Both the position numbers and the translations under genes were made by a program. The notes beneath the pieces are model-generated. The model searched no databases. It saw only the letters and a list, made by a program, of their open reading frames with translations, and had not been told where the DNA came from. This document shows positions 7,393-15,708 of a stretch of DNA of 61,379 nucleotides, piece after piece (position 1 is the first letter of the stretch; each line of letters begins with the position of its first letter). Origin of the DNA: Arcticibacter eurypsychrophilus (GTDB lineage Bacteria > Bacteroidota > Bacteroidia > Sphingobacteriales > Sphingobacteriaceae); the NCBI RefSeq assembly GCF_001730525.1, contig NZ_MDFN01000031.1:1-61379 (forward strand). The letters run 5' to 3'.

Positions 7393-8376
7393 TTACTTTA
7401 ATAAATGTTTAAAGCTCAACTTATCGGCAACCAATACATCTTCATTGTTCCCGTTTTTTATAAATTTCATATTGATTATTCCCGTAGATCGGGGAGAGAC
7501 TTTTTCTGCAGAGTTATGTGTATGCATGACATACCGGTAATTTCCGGAGTGGTCTTTAAATAAATCACCGTGTCCGGTGCCGTTATAATGAATAGTTGAC
7601 CTGCTGATAATTGGGTTGCCGCTGTATTTTTTCCATGGGCCCATTGGTGATTTGGATGTGGCATAACCTACTGCATAATCCTTATTTCTGAAATCATTGG
7701 CTGAGTAGATCAAATAATAAAGATCTTTGTGTCGCAGTACAGTAGGACCTTCTGTAACTGCCCATTTCGTTTTTTCTGTGTTTTCCCAAGGTTCAATCCC
7801 GGTAATGCATTCCTTTGTTTTTTCGAGTAGTACATCCGAAAGATCAGGCTTCATTTCTGATACATAGATCCGGTTTCCTTCCTGAAGCTTTACATGGTAT
7901 AAATAGCATTTCCCATCTTGATCAAAGAAAATAAAAGGATCTATTTGATTTCCTGTACCGGAAAGTGGCTTTAGATTCTTTTGTTTGAATGGGCCTAATG
8001 GACTGTCGCTCGTAGCTATGGCTATTTGTTCATTGGCCGTATAAGCCATATAATAGGTGTTATTATGTTTGAAAACTTGTGGCGCCCAAAAACCTTTGTC
8101 GCCAAAAGATTCTCCCTTGCTTAGGGCAAATCCATTATTACGGCCGGCTGGCCCTTTCCAATGAGTCAGGTCGGTTGATTCATACACCAGGAATCCTTCA
8201 TCACTGCTTGTTCCGTACAAATAGTATTTTCCATGGTCAGAAAATATGGTAGGATCAGCCAGGAAAAGGGTGTCTTTGGAGGTGGGTTTTTTGTCAGGGA
8301 TTATCGTTTCAGCTCTTACTGTTATCACGGATACGAGTAGAAGCAGGAATAATTTATAATGGAGATTGATGCGCAT
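7393..8376 (-). CDS. Glycoside hydrolase family 43 (arabinosidase/xylosidase-like), secreted
   Basis: 327 residues with an N-terminal signal peptide ending near RAE (residue 23). Typical GH43 five-bladed propeller landmarks are present: the catalytic base in FLADPTIFSDHGKYYLYGTS, the pKa-modulating Asp in QIDPFIFFDQDG, and the general acid Glu in WAVTEGPTVLRHKDLYYL. The domain fills the whole protein. It is the last gene of the PUL operon, 31 bases after the GH5-like gene. GH43 enzymes remove arabinose or xylose residues; the exact bond cannot be told from sequence alone. Confidence 0.9.
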   Translation of the reverse strand: MRINLHYKLFLLLLVSVITVRAETIIPDKKPTSKDTLFLADPTIFSDHGKYYLYGTSSDEGFLVYESTDLTHWKGPAGRNNGFALSKGESFGDKGFWAPQVFKHNNTYYMAYTANEQIAIATSDSPLGPFKQKNLKPLSGTGNQIDPFIFFDQDGKCYLYHVKLQEGNRIYVSEMKPDLSDVLLEKTKECITGIEPWENTEKTKWAVTEGPTVLRHKDLYYLIYSANDFRNKDYAVGYATSKSPMGPWKKYSGNPIISRSTIHYNGTGHGDLFKDHSGNYRYVMHTHNSAEKVSPRSTGIINMKFIKNGNNEDVLVADKLSFKHLLK

Positions 8377-8407
8377 TAGCTATTTTTTAATGTTAATAAT
8401 ACTGTTT

Positions 8408-9562
8408 CTAATGCTGATTTACAAGATTAGTTTTGCTGGTCAGCGATCTGATTAAATCAACTTCGTCTTGCTTGTAAGGTGTTCCATCTTTTCTGAAAAT
8501 GTCATGGAACCACAAAGGAGGCTCAGTCGTATAGTTTTTAATCCAGCTATCCCATGGAAAGATGGTTTGTGTTTTGCCATTTACAAAACCCCAATTGAAC
8601 ATTCCTACATTATACTTTTTTGCAACGGGTAGAAATCCTGCAAAGGTACTTCCATTAGGGCGCGCCATGTATTCGGTACATAGAATAGGGCGACCATACC
8701 GTTGCAGCAATTTGATTCGTTTCTCAAATTCTGCCGGACTATCATAATTGTGGAAGGTGATGATGTCAGACTGCTCTATTTGCATTTTTTCTATAGGTTT
8801 CATTTTTGCGTGTGTCGACCAATCTCCCACCCATATTGCTGAAGTAAGGGGTTGTGAAGGATTTACAGCACGTGCCCATATAAATGCTTTTTTCATTAAG
8901 GGGATCACTAAATCTACTTTATTGGCGATTTCTACTTTTTCGTAAGACGGACCGGTCATGTTATCCGGTTCATTCCATATATCCCAAGCTAAGATACGTT
9001 TGTCAGTAGAAAACTTTGCAATTACTCCTTTTACATAGGCCTCTAGTCTTGGATGAGTCGTAGAATCTTTAAGTGCAATCTGCCCTGGGCTTTGTACCCA
9101 GCCTGAATTATGTTTAAAAGGAATAGGCTCTCTTTGTTTGCCAAGCTTTGGAAACGGATCCCAGCAAGAATCGAATATAACCAGAATGGGCTTGATATGA
9201 TGACGATCTGCTATGTTAAGAAAGGTATTGATGCGTTTATATAAGCCTATAGAATCTTGTTCATAAAGCTGATCCTGCAGGTATACGCGTACTGTATTCA
9301 TTCCTAAGGATGCTGCCCAGCCTAACTCCTTATTAATAGTAAGGGTATCAAACGTTTCTGCCTGCCACATTTCTAACTGGTTTATGGCTGTGCTGGGGAT
9401 GAAGTTAGCGCCTACAAGCCAGCCTTGTTTGCTATACCACTCATTGGCTTTTTCTTTAGTCCAAATAGCACGGGATGTATTTGTTACTTCTTTTTTTTCA
9501 GAGCAACCTTGAAGGAACAGGATGGTGATGAATAAAATAATGTTGATCTTGATGAATTGCAT
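8408..9562 (-). CDS. GH5-like cellulase-family glycoside hydrolase, lipoprotein
   Basis: 384 residues. The N-terminus has a lipoprotein signal peptide (LFLQGCSE), so it is probably anchored in the outer membrane. A TIM-barrel of the clan GH-A type follows, with the acid/base Glu in AWDIWNEPDN (about residue 198) and the nucleophile in RPILCTEYMARP (about 297). Both Glu are present, so it should be active. Bacteroidota relatives are loosely annotated as endo-xylanase or cellulase family. It is 17 bases downstream of the sialidase-fold gene and co-transcribed with the PUL. Confidence 0.82.
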   Translation of the reverse strand: MQFIKINIILFITILFLQGCSEKKEVTNTSRAIWTKEKANEWYSKQGWLVGANFIPSTAINQLEMWQAETFDTLTINKELGWAASLGMNTVRVYLQDQLYEQDSIGLYKRINTFLNIADRHHIKPILVIFDSCWDPFPKLGKQREPIPFKHNSGWVQSPGQIALKDSTTHPRLEAYVKGVIAKFSTDKRILAWDIWNEPDNMTGPSYEKVEIANKVDLVIPLMKKAFIWARAVNPSQPLTSAIWVGDWSTHAKMKPIEKMQIEQSDIITFHNYDSPAEFEKRIKLLQRYGRPILCTEYMARPNGSTFAGFLPVAKKYNVGMFNWGFVNGKTQTIFPWDSWIKNYTTEPPLWFHDIFRKDGTPYKQDEVDLIRSLTSKTNLVNQH

Positions 9563-9579
9563 CGGCTAGGTTTTTTTGT

Positions 9580-10791
9580 TTAATTGGATGTTACCGTACC
9601 CTTTATGATCCACACTTCTGTGGAGTTTGAGTAGGCATTCGTGCTGGTGACAGCCAAAACTGTATTGTCACTCAATACACTGAGGCTATTCCATAGGCAT
9701 GATTTGTTCAGAGGGATAATAAAGGGAACGGTTTTTCGGTTAAAATTTTTGGCCTGATCGTCACCAATAACCACCTTCATATCTGGAAAGTCTATTGTAT
9801 TTCCCCGGCCTTCCGTTCCCTGGTAAGATAGTATGGTTTCGCCTGTTTGTAATTGCCTGATATAAGGTGCTCCTGCATAAATGGTATTATTAATCTTATC
9901 TGCTAATGCATAAGTTCTGTAAATGCTTGACGCATCTACAGTTGTAGCCCAGTTGTCCAGAATGGAGTTCCTGATGATATATGGTTTGAAATCGATCAAT
10001 CCGTTATCTTCTATAGCGATCACAATGTCTTTACCATTTTTTAAAATTAGTGGTACGGGCATGCCATCTCTTTTTCCTGCTCTGAAGCTCACAATCTCTG
10101 GTGTTTTGGTCCAGGTTACTCCGTTGTCCAAAGACCTTAAAAGGGCGATGTTTTGTTCGTTGGAATTTGGAAAATTGCCCTCATTGGCAAAGAATAGCTG
10201 TATTTCCCCTGTTGGTAATTGTATCGCAGAAGGTTCCCAACATCCATTCTCGAATTGATATCCGGCTTCATAAAGCAATTGTTCATCGCTCCAGGTTAAA
10301 CCGCCATCTACACTCTTTTTAGTTCTGATACCAAATCTCCTTGTTGGGGAAATTTGGTAGGGCCTTGCATTGTAACAAGCGAGTAAAGTGTGATCTTTCA
10401 ATTCTAATAAATCAGGAACGGTCATATTTATTCCATCATTGCGGGGTGCTATTGATACTGGCAAAGACCATGTAGCTCCGAGATCATTACTTTTTACACT
10501 TACAATACTACCGTCCGCCTCATAAATGGCTAATAACGATTGATCTTGCAGTTGAATGATCCGTGCATAACCGCAATACTTTTCTCCGGCAGCAGAAGAT
10601 GAAACTTTTTTAAGCGTGCTTTGATCCCAGTGGATTTGAATCCCTGCCTCAGGTTCTTTTACAGGAACCGGTGTTTCAGTGGGCTTTTTACTGCATCCAA
10701 AAGAGGAGAACAATACTAAGGGCATGCATATACCTATTATTCTGATGATTCTGCTCTTTGTAATTAGCGCTTTTATTATTTCGATCTTCAT
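9580..10791 (-). CDS. Sialidase-fold (BNR/Asp-box) lipoprotein, possible GH93-like exo-arabinanase
   Basis: 403 residues with an N-terminal membrane segment and a lipobox (SSFGCSK, Cys33). It shows at least three Asp-boxes of the S-x-D-x-G-x-T-W form (SNDLGATW, SVDGGLTW, SLDNGVTW), as in six-bladed sialidase and GH93 propellers. The segment ENGCWEPSAIQLPTGEIQLF is of the kind seen in GH93-like proteins. The PUL context with a GH43 enzyme fits an arabinan- or arabinoxylan-directed role better than sialic acid, but this is inference. It could also be a non-catalytic BNR protein. Confidence 0.72.
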   Translation of the reverse strand: MKIEIIKALITKSRIIRIIGICMPLVLFSSFGCSKKPTETPVPVKEPEAGIQIHWDQSTLKKVSSSAAGEKYCGYARIIQLQDQSLLAIYEADGSIVSVKSNDLGATWSLPVSIAPRNDGINMTVPDLLELKDHTLLACYNARPYQISPTRRFGIRTKKSVDGGLTWSDEQLLYEAGYQFENGCWEPSAIQLPTGEIQLFFANEGNFPNSNEQNIALLRSLDNGVTWTKTPEIVSFRAGKRDGMPVPLILKNGKDIVIAIEDNGLIDFKPYIIRNSILDNWATTVDASSIYRTYALADKINNTIYAGAPYIRQLQTGETILSYQGTEGRGNTIDFPDMKVVIGDDQAKNFNRKTVPFIIPLNKSCLWNSLSVLSDNTVLAVTSTNAYSNSTEVWIIKGTVTSN

Positions 10792-10817
10792 TTGCCGGAG
10801 TTTATTTAAGGTTGCAA

Positions 10818-12347
10818 CTAATAATTAGGATTTTGAACCAGGTTGGTGTTGTTCTCTACTTCAACCTGTGGCAAAGGAAGCCTGATGTTTTTGCCTACTA
10901 CAAAGTTCTTAAAATCCGGGTCACGGAGTGCCACTTTATTTACACCCTCCTGAGTGTCGAGATCTCCCCAACGCTTTAAATCTGCCCATCTTACACTTTC
11001 TCCGCACAGCTCAAGTGACCTTTCTGTTTTAAGTCGTTCTCTGAATAGATCTTTGTTTGTGCCGATCGCTGGATAAGCAAGAGCAAGACCGGCTAAATTA
11101 GCGCGGGTACGTACCGTGTTTACATATTGATAGGCTTGAGCGGTGCTTCCTAACTCATTTAAGGCCTCCGCATACATGAGCAACACATCAGCATAGCGGA
11201 TCACACGGTTGTTAATCTGATTAAAATAATCCTCATTGTTACGCATGTAATCACGGGAATATTTTTTAAACCATGCTTCATCGGCATTCCACGCCCAACT
11301 TCTACCATAGGTTTTATCTCCAAAGTCTGCCTCGAGTCCTGGATAAAATAGGGTGTATCGTAAGCGAGGATCGATCTGTCCATTAATGGTCTTTTCTTTC
11401 TTAAATTCAGCTATAATCCAGTTTCTTGCCTGACCATCGGACCAGCCAATACTTCTTGGTGCAAAAAACTGACTTCTATTACTTCCCATATTTGAGCTTG
11501 GACCATCGCCTTCAGCTGTTTTATTCGCATCTGAAAATTGAATCTCGAATACAGACTCTTTATTGTTTTCGTTTTCTGCCCTGAAATTATCCTGGTAATT
11601 CACTAAACCATAATAGCCTTTTCCTGCTCCAGTGACCAAGTAATCGAATGCGGTCTTTGCTTCATTCCATTTGTGCTGTTGCATGTATGCTTTTCCCAAA
11701 AGTGCTTGTGCTGCCCCTTTTGTAGGTCTACCTACTTCACTTGAAGCCCATTGTTCTGGTAAATCAGCACTTGCTTCAATTAAGTCTTTTTCAACCTGTG
11801 ACCAAACTTCACTCAAAGTACTTTTATTTGGCAAATCTGTTGGATTCTGAAGTTCGGTGACGATAGGGAAATTCTCCCATAGTATGGCGGCATAGTAGTA
11901 ATAAAAGGCTCTTAGAAACTTTGCCTGGGCTAATGTTTGTGTTTTTTTAGTCTCATCTGTAAAGGGTATTTCAGGTACATATGTTAATACCTGGTTGCAT
12001 CTGAAAATTGCTTTGTAGGTATCACGATAGGTATTTACGTTACCTTCCCAGAAATTATAATTGATATATTGAAAACGCGTCCAGTCTGCAAGTTCCGCCC
12101 AGGGACTATTGCTAAACCCTTCATCAGAGGTAAGATCCAGTCTGAAATAAATCCACCTGGCCCAGCTTCCAGATTGGAACGACATGGCATAGATTGCGTT
12201 GACACCCTTCTGTGCATCACTTTCGGTTTTCCAGAACTGTTCTACTGTAAGGGTATTTGGATTATCCTGATTTAATAAATCTTTTTTGCAGGAAGGAACC
12301 GACATAAGGATACTTATGAGGATTAGTATGGAGATTATATTTTTCAT
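10818..12347 (-). CDS. SusD/RagB-family outer-membrane glycan-binding lipoprotein
   Basis: About 509 residues from the ATG at 12347, chosen because the lipoprotein signal (ILMSVPSCKKD) then starts directly; a longer frame to 12380 overlaps susC. SusD landmarks are the N-terminal DNPNTLTVEQFW, the tetratricopeptide-like region (AKFLRAFYYYYAAILWENFP) and the C-terminal RYADVLLMYAEALNELG and ERSLELCGESVRWADLKRW. SusD proteins form the lid over their SusC transporter. It follows the susC stop by ten bases, so the pair is coupled. Confidence 0.95.
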   Translation of the reverse strand: MKNIISILILISILMSVPSCKKDLLNQDNPNTLTVEQFWKTESDAQKGVNAIYAMSFQSGSWARWIYFRLDLTSDEGFSNSPWAELADWTRFQYINYNFWEGNVNTYRDTYKAIFRCNQVLTYVPEIPFTDETKKTQTLAQAKFLRAFYYYYAAILWENFPIVTELQNPTDLPNKSTLSEVWSQVEKDLIEASADLPEQWASSEVGRPTKGAAQALLGKAYMQQHKWNEAKTAFDYLVTGAGKGYYGLVNYQDNFRAENENNKESVFEIQFSDANKTAEGDGPSSNMGSNRSQFFAPRSIGWSDGQARNWIIAEFKKEKTINGQIDPRLRYTLFYPGLEADFGDKTYGRSWAWNADEAWFKKYSRDYMRNNEDYFNQINNRVIRYADVLLMYAEALNELGSTAQAYQYVNTVRTRANLAGLALAYPAIGTNKDLFRERLKTERSLELCGESVRWADLKRWGDLDTQEGVNKVALRDPDFKNFVVGKNIRLPLPQVEVENNTNLVQNPNY

Positions 12348-12357
12348 GTCTCTAAAA

Positions 12358-15300
12358 TTAAAAGCCGAATTGTAGACCAAGGGAAACTGTTCTTAGATTT
12401 GGGAATGCACCAAAATCATAACCTTTCTCAAAAATACTTGAGTTACTGAATTCAGGATCAAGACCTGTGTATTTAGTAATGGTGATCAGATTTTGTGCTG
12501 AAAGGGTGATTTGTGCATTGCTGAAACTTATTTTGCTCATCAGTTTTTTAGGGATGTTGTAGGAAATGCCAATGTATTTTAAACGGGCAAAACTTCCGTC
12601 TTCTAACCAACGATCGGTATCACCTCTTGAATTTATGGTGCTACCATAATAGGCACGAGGCACATCAGTATTCGGGTTTTCTGGTGTCCATGGCTGTACT
12701 CCCGCCAGGTAATTTGAGTTATCGGAGAACATATTCAGCACACTTTTGGGACCATTGAAAACAGTGGAACCAAAAGAACCAAACCAGTCCATTGTAAATT
12801 CAAAGCCTTTGTAAGAGGCTCCAAAATTTAACCCCATTTCGTAATCGGCCCAAGGGCTTCCAACGACAACCTTGTCTGCGTTGGTAATTGCACCGTCATC
12901 ATTATTGTCTTTAAAGCGAATATCTCCGGGCATGGCACCTGGTTGCACAACTACGCCTTGCGAATTTTTATAATTGGATACATCATTGGTATTCTGAAAC
13001 AGGCCGTCAGTCTGCAGCATGTACCACATACCAATAGGGCTACCAACTTCAGTAACTGTATTTCCGACAAAGGTTCTGTTTTTGTTATATCCCAGGTTGA
13101 TAACTTTGTTATTCAATGTGGTAAAATTGGCAGTGATGTTATACTTAAACAATCGGGAATTGTCCTGGTAAGTAGTAGTAAGTTCAAATCCTCGGTTGCC
13201 GAGTGTGGCACCATTGACAAAAGGATTTCCCCCATCATTTCCTGTTGAAATAAGTAAAGGGTATTCTATTAATACATCTTTTGTCTTTGATATAAAATAT
13301 TCTGCTGTTACCGTCAGCTTATTTTTTAAAAAAGCAGCATCAAAACCGTAATTCTGCTGTGTTACTTCTTCCCAGCGCAGATCTTCATTTGAAAGTTTTA
13401 CCTGAGTTGAACCCTGTTGAATAGTTTGACTCTGACCCATTGGGATCGTAGAGAAGGTGTTTATAAAGGCAATGTAATCATATGGCCCGATGTTGCTACT
13501 TCCAAGCGTTCCGTAATTTGCTCTTAGCTTAAGATCATCAATCCATGATGCTTTAAAGAATTTTTCCTGACTGATACGCCATGCACCGGAAATCGAAGGA
13601 AATGCACCAAACTTATTATCTACTCCAAATCTTGATACCCCATCAGTTCTAAAAACGCCATTCAGTAAATACCTATCGGCATAATTGTATTCAAAACGTC
13701 CAAAGTAGGAAATTAGATCTACCCGGTTTTTGTATCCCCCGGTTTGAGGCTCATTGCCTTGGTCGAGCACATCGTAATAGCCACCTGAAGGATTGGCTAA
13801 AATATTACGTTTAGTTCCCCAGAGCTGAGCATAATTGTCCTTTTGGTAGGATTGTCCGGCAATAACATTGAAGGCATGTTGCCCGAATTTTTCATTAAAT
13901 GTCAATGTGTTTTCAGCAAGTACAGTAGAAGACTGTCCCCGATTTTGATTGATGATAGCAGGATCATATGACTGGTTGAGGGTCCATGACCCATCTTTCC
14001 TCAGATAGCTATAATGGTCGTTACTGGTTTCATATCCTAAATTAAATCGGTATTTTAGTGAAGGCAGCAGTTGTAATTCTGTATACAGATTACCTCTGAG
14101 TCTTAAATTTTCATTGATACGGTCCTCAAGATCGGCGATAGCTACAGGGTTGGTGCCAAAGGTACGGGCCTTAGCTTCATCTCCATAACCGTAGCCACCC
14201 GCATGAGAAGCGTCGTAAACGGGAATAGTAGGCAGCATACGGAATACATCAATAATGGGATTGCCCGACATTTCATTGTTTTTTGCATTACTGATGGCCA
14301 GATTTTCACCTATGGTAAAGATTCCTTTTGTTCCTTTCGTGTTAACTCTGAAATTTAACCTGTTGAAATCGGTACTTATTACCGTTCCTTTGTTTTTGAA
14401 ATAACCACCTGACACATAATAACTACCATCTTTGTTGGCTCCTGAAAAGCTCATGTTATAGTCTTGCGTGTTTCCAGTTCTGAAGGTCTCATCCTGCCAG
14501 TTTGTATTGATATCTAGATCCAGGTTTTGTCTGGGCGTATTTGAATTATCATAAGCCATGTAATTCAGCCTGCTAAACTCTTCAGTTTCTGCCAGATCAT
14601 ATCTGGGCATGGTTTGTACGCTGCTTTTTCCGGAAAATGCAATTTTCATTGGACCTTCACGTCCTTGTTTTGTGGTGATGATGATCACACCATTGGCCGC
14701 TCTGGAACCATAAATTGCGGCAGCAGAGGCATCCTTTAGGATTTGAATGGATTCAATATCCGCTGAATTAAAATCGCGATTTGCACTGGTTACTAATCCA
14801 TCTACTACATATAAAGGGTTGGTACCAGAAAAGTTTTTTAAACCCCTGATTTGGATTTGTGCCTCAGAACCAGGTTGTCCTCCACCTCTAACGCGGATAC
14901 CTGTGGCCAGGCCTTGCAGGGACTCAGCTACAGTTGTAGCTTGTCTCTTTTGTATGTCGCCAGTCTTTACAATAGAGATGGCTCCTGTTAAGTCCTTTTT
15001 TCGTTGAGAACCGTAGCCCACTACAACAACCTCATTCAAATTAGTTGCTGTCTCTACTAAATTTACATTTAAAACAGGCCTGTTTTTTAAGGGTAATTCC
15101 CGAGTGATAAAGCCAATATAAGTAAATACCAGCACTGACGATGCGGGATTGGGTACGGTTAGGCTATACTTGCCATTTTTATCGGTCATAGATGAAATAG
15201 TAGTGCCTTTTATGTGCACTCCAACACCTATTAAGGGTTCAGTATTAGCGGTAACCGTGCCTGTTACGGCAACTTGAGCAAATGCGCTTGAGCTACAAAA

Positions 15301-15414
15301 TAAGAAAAGTAATGAACAAAAAATAAAACAGGTCTTAGGACCCTTAAAGTTCCTTTTGTTAAAGAACTTTAGACAGGAAGTGAATCCCTGCCGCTGAGGT
15401 AGTAGTTTTTTCAT
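12358..15414 (-). CDS. SusC/RagA-family TonB-linked outer-membrane transporter
   Basis: 1018 residues. A long N-terminus with a signal peptide ends at AFAQ (about 46). It is followed by a carboxypeptidase-regulatory-like beta sandwich (VTGTVTANTEPLIGVGVHIKG), the SusC motif EVVVVGYGSQRKKDLTGAI, a plug domain (LKDASAAAIYGSRAANGVIIITTKQG) and a 22-strand-type barrel ending in aromatic FGF. With the SusD lid it imports oligosaccharides using TonB energy. It is the first gene of the PUL operon and diverges from the HTCS. Confidence 0.96.
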   Translation of the reverse strand: MKKLLPQRQGFTSCLKFFNKRNFKGPKTCFIFCSLLFLFCSSSAFAQVAVTGTVTANTEPLIGVGVHIKGTTISSMTDKNGKYSLTVPNPASSVLVFTYIGFITRELPLKNRPVLNVNLVETATNLNEVVVVGYGSQRKKDLTGAISIVKTGDIQKRQATTVAESLQGLATGIRVRGGGQPGSEAQIQIRGLKNFSGTNPLYVVDGLVTSANRDFNSADIESIQILKDASAAAIYGSRAANGVIIITTKQGREGPMKIAFSGKSSVQTMPRYDLAETEEFSRLNYMAYDNSNTPRQNLDLDINTNWQDETFRTGNTQDYNMSFSGANKDGSYYVSGGYFKNKGTVISTDFNRLNFRVNTKGTKGIFTIGENLAISNAKNNEMSGNPIIDVFRMLPTIPVYDASHAGGYGYGDEAKARTFGTNPVAIADLEDRINENLRLRGNLYTELQLLPSLKYRFNLGYETSNDHYSYLRKDGSWTLNQSYDPAIINQNRGQSSTVLAENTLTFNEKFGQHAFNVIAGQSYQKDNYAQLWGTKRNILANPSGGYYDVLDQGNEPQTGGYKNRVDLISYFGRFEYNYADRYLLNGVFRTDGVSRFGVDNKFGAFPSISGAWRISQEKFFKASWIDDLKLRANYGTLGSSNIGPYDYIAFINTFSTIPMGQSQTIQQGSTQVKLSNEDLRWEEVTQQNYGFDAAFLKNKLTVTAEYFISKTKDVLIEYPLLISTGNDGGNPFVNGATLGNRGFELTTTYQDNSRLFKYNITANFTTLNNKVINLGYNKNRTFVGNTVTEVGSPIGMWYMLQTDGLFQNTNDVSNYKNSQGVVVQPGAMPGDIRFKDNNDDGAITNADKVVVGSPWADYEMGLNFGASYKGFEFTMDWFGSFGSTVFNGPKSVLNMFSDNSNYLAGVQPWTPENPNTDVPRAYYGSTINSRGDTDRWLEDGSFARLKYIGISYNIPKKLMSKISFSNAQITLSAQNLITITKYTGLDPEFSNSSIFEKGYDFGAFPNLRTVSLGLQFGF

Positions 15415-15708
15415 GCAATTTAGTATTTATGTTGAGTTAGTTCAATTATCTATAGCAGCATAATTGAAAGGCTAAATAATGAATAAGTGACTGATAAATC
15501 AGTTCAAATTTTATTCAAATTGTCTCAATTAGGCCTTAAATTAAGGGGATATTGGGAATTTGCACCATTGGTGCATATTTCTGATATTAGAATTTGGAAG
15601 ATTAATGAAATAGATATCTGGCGTAGATCTATTCGGTCAGAAAATAAGCTATATCCAACGGAATAGATTTACATTTACAGGCCAAGAACCAATTTATACT
15701 ATATCAAT
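15415..15708. promoter_or_regulatory. Divergent regulatory region between susC and the HTCS, with a palindrome
   Basis: About 290 bases separate the two divergent starts. TGCACCA and TGGTGCA (15561-15575) form a perfect palindrome around one base, about 147 bases upstream of susC and 134 upstream of the HTCS. It is a plausible binding site for the AraC-type output domain of the HTCS or a global regulator. No promoter box is clear enough to assign. Confidence 0.45.

Noticed and set aside
10101-10322. Plus-strand frames opposite the sialidase-fold gene
   Set aside because: They are antisense shadows of the coding strand with no family likeness.
12943-13248. 101-codon frame opposite susC
   Set aside because: Antisense shadow of a long, well-supported SusC gene.
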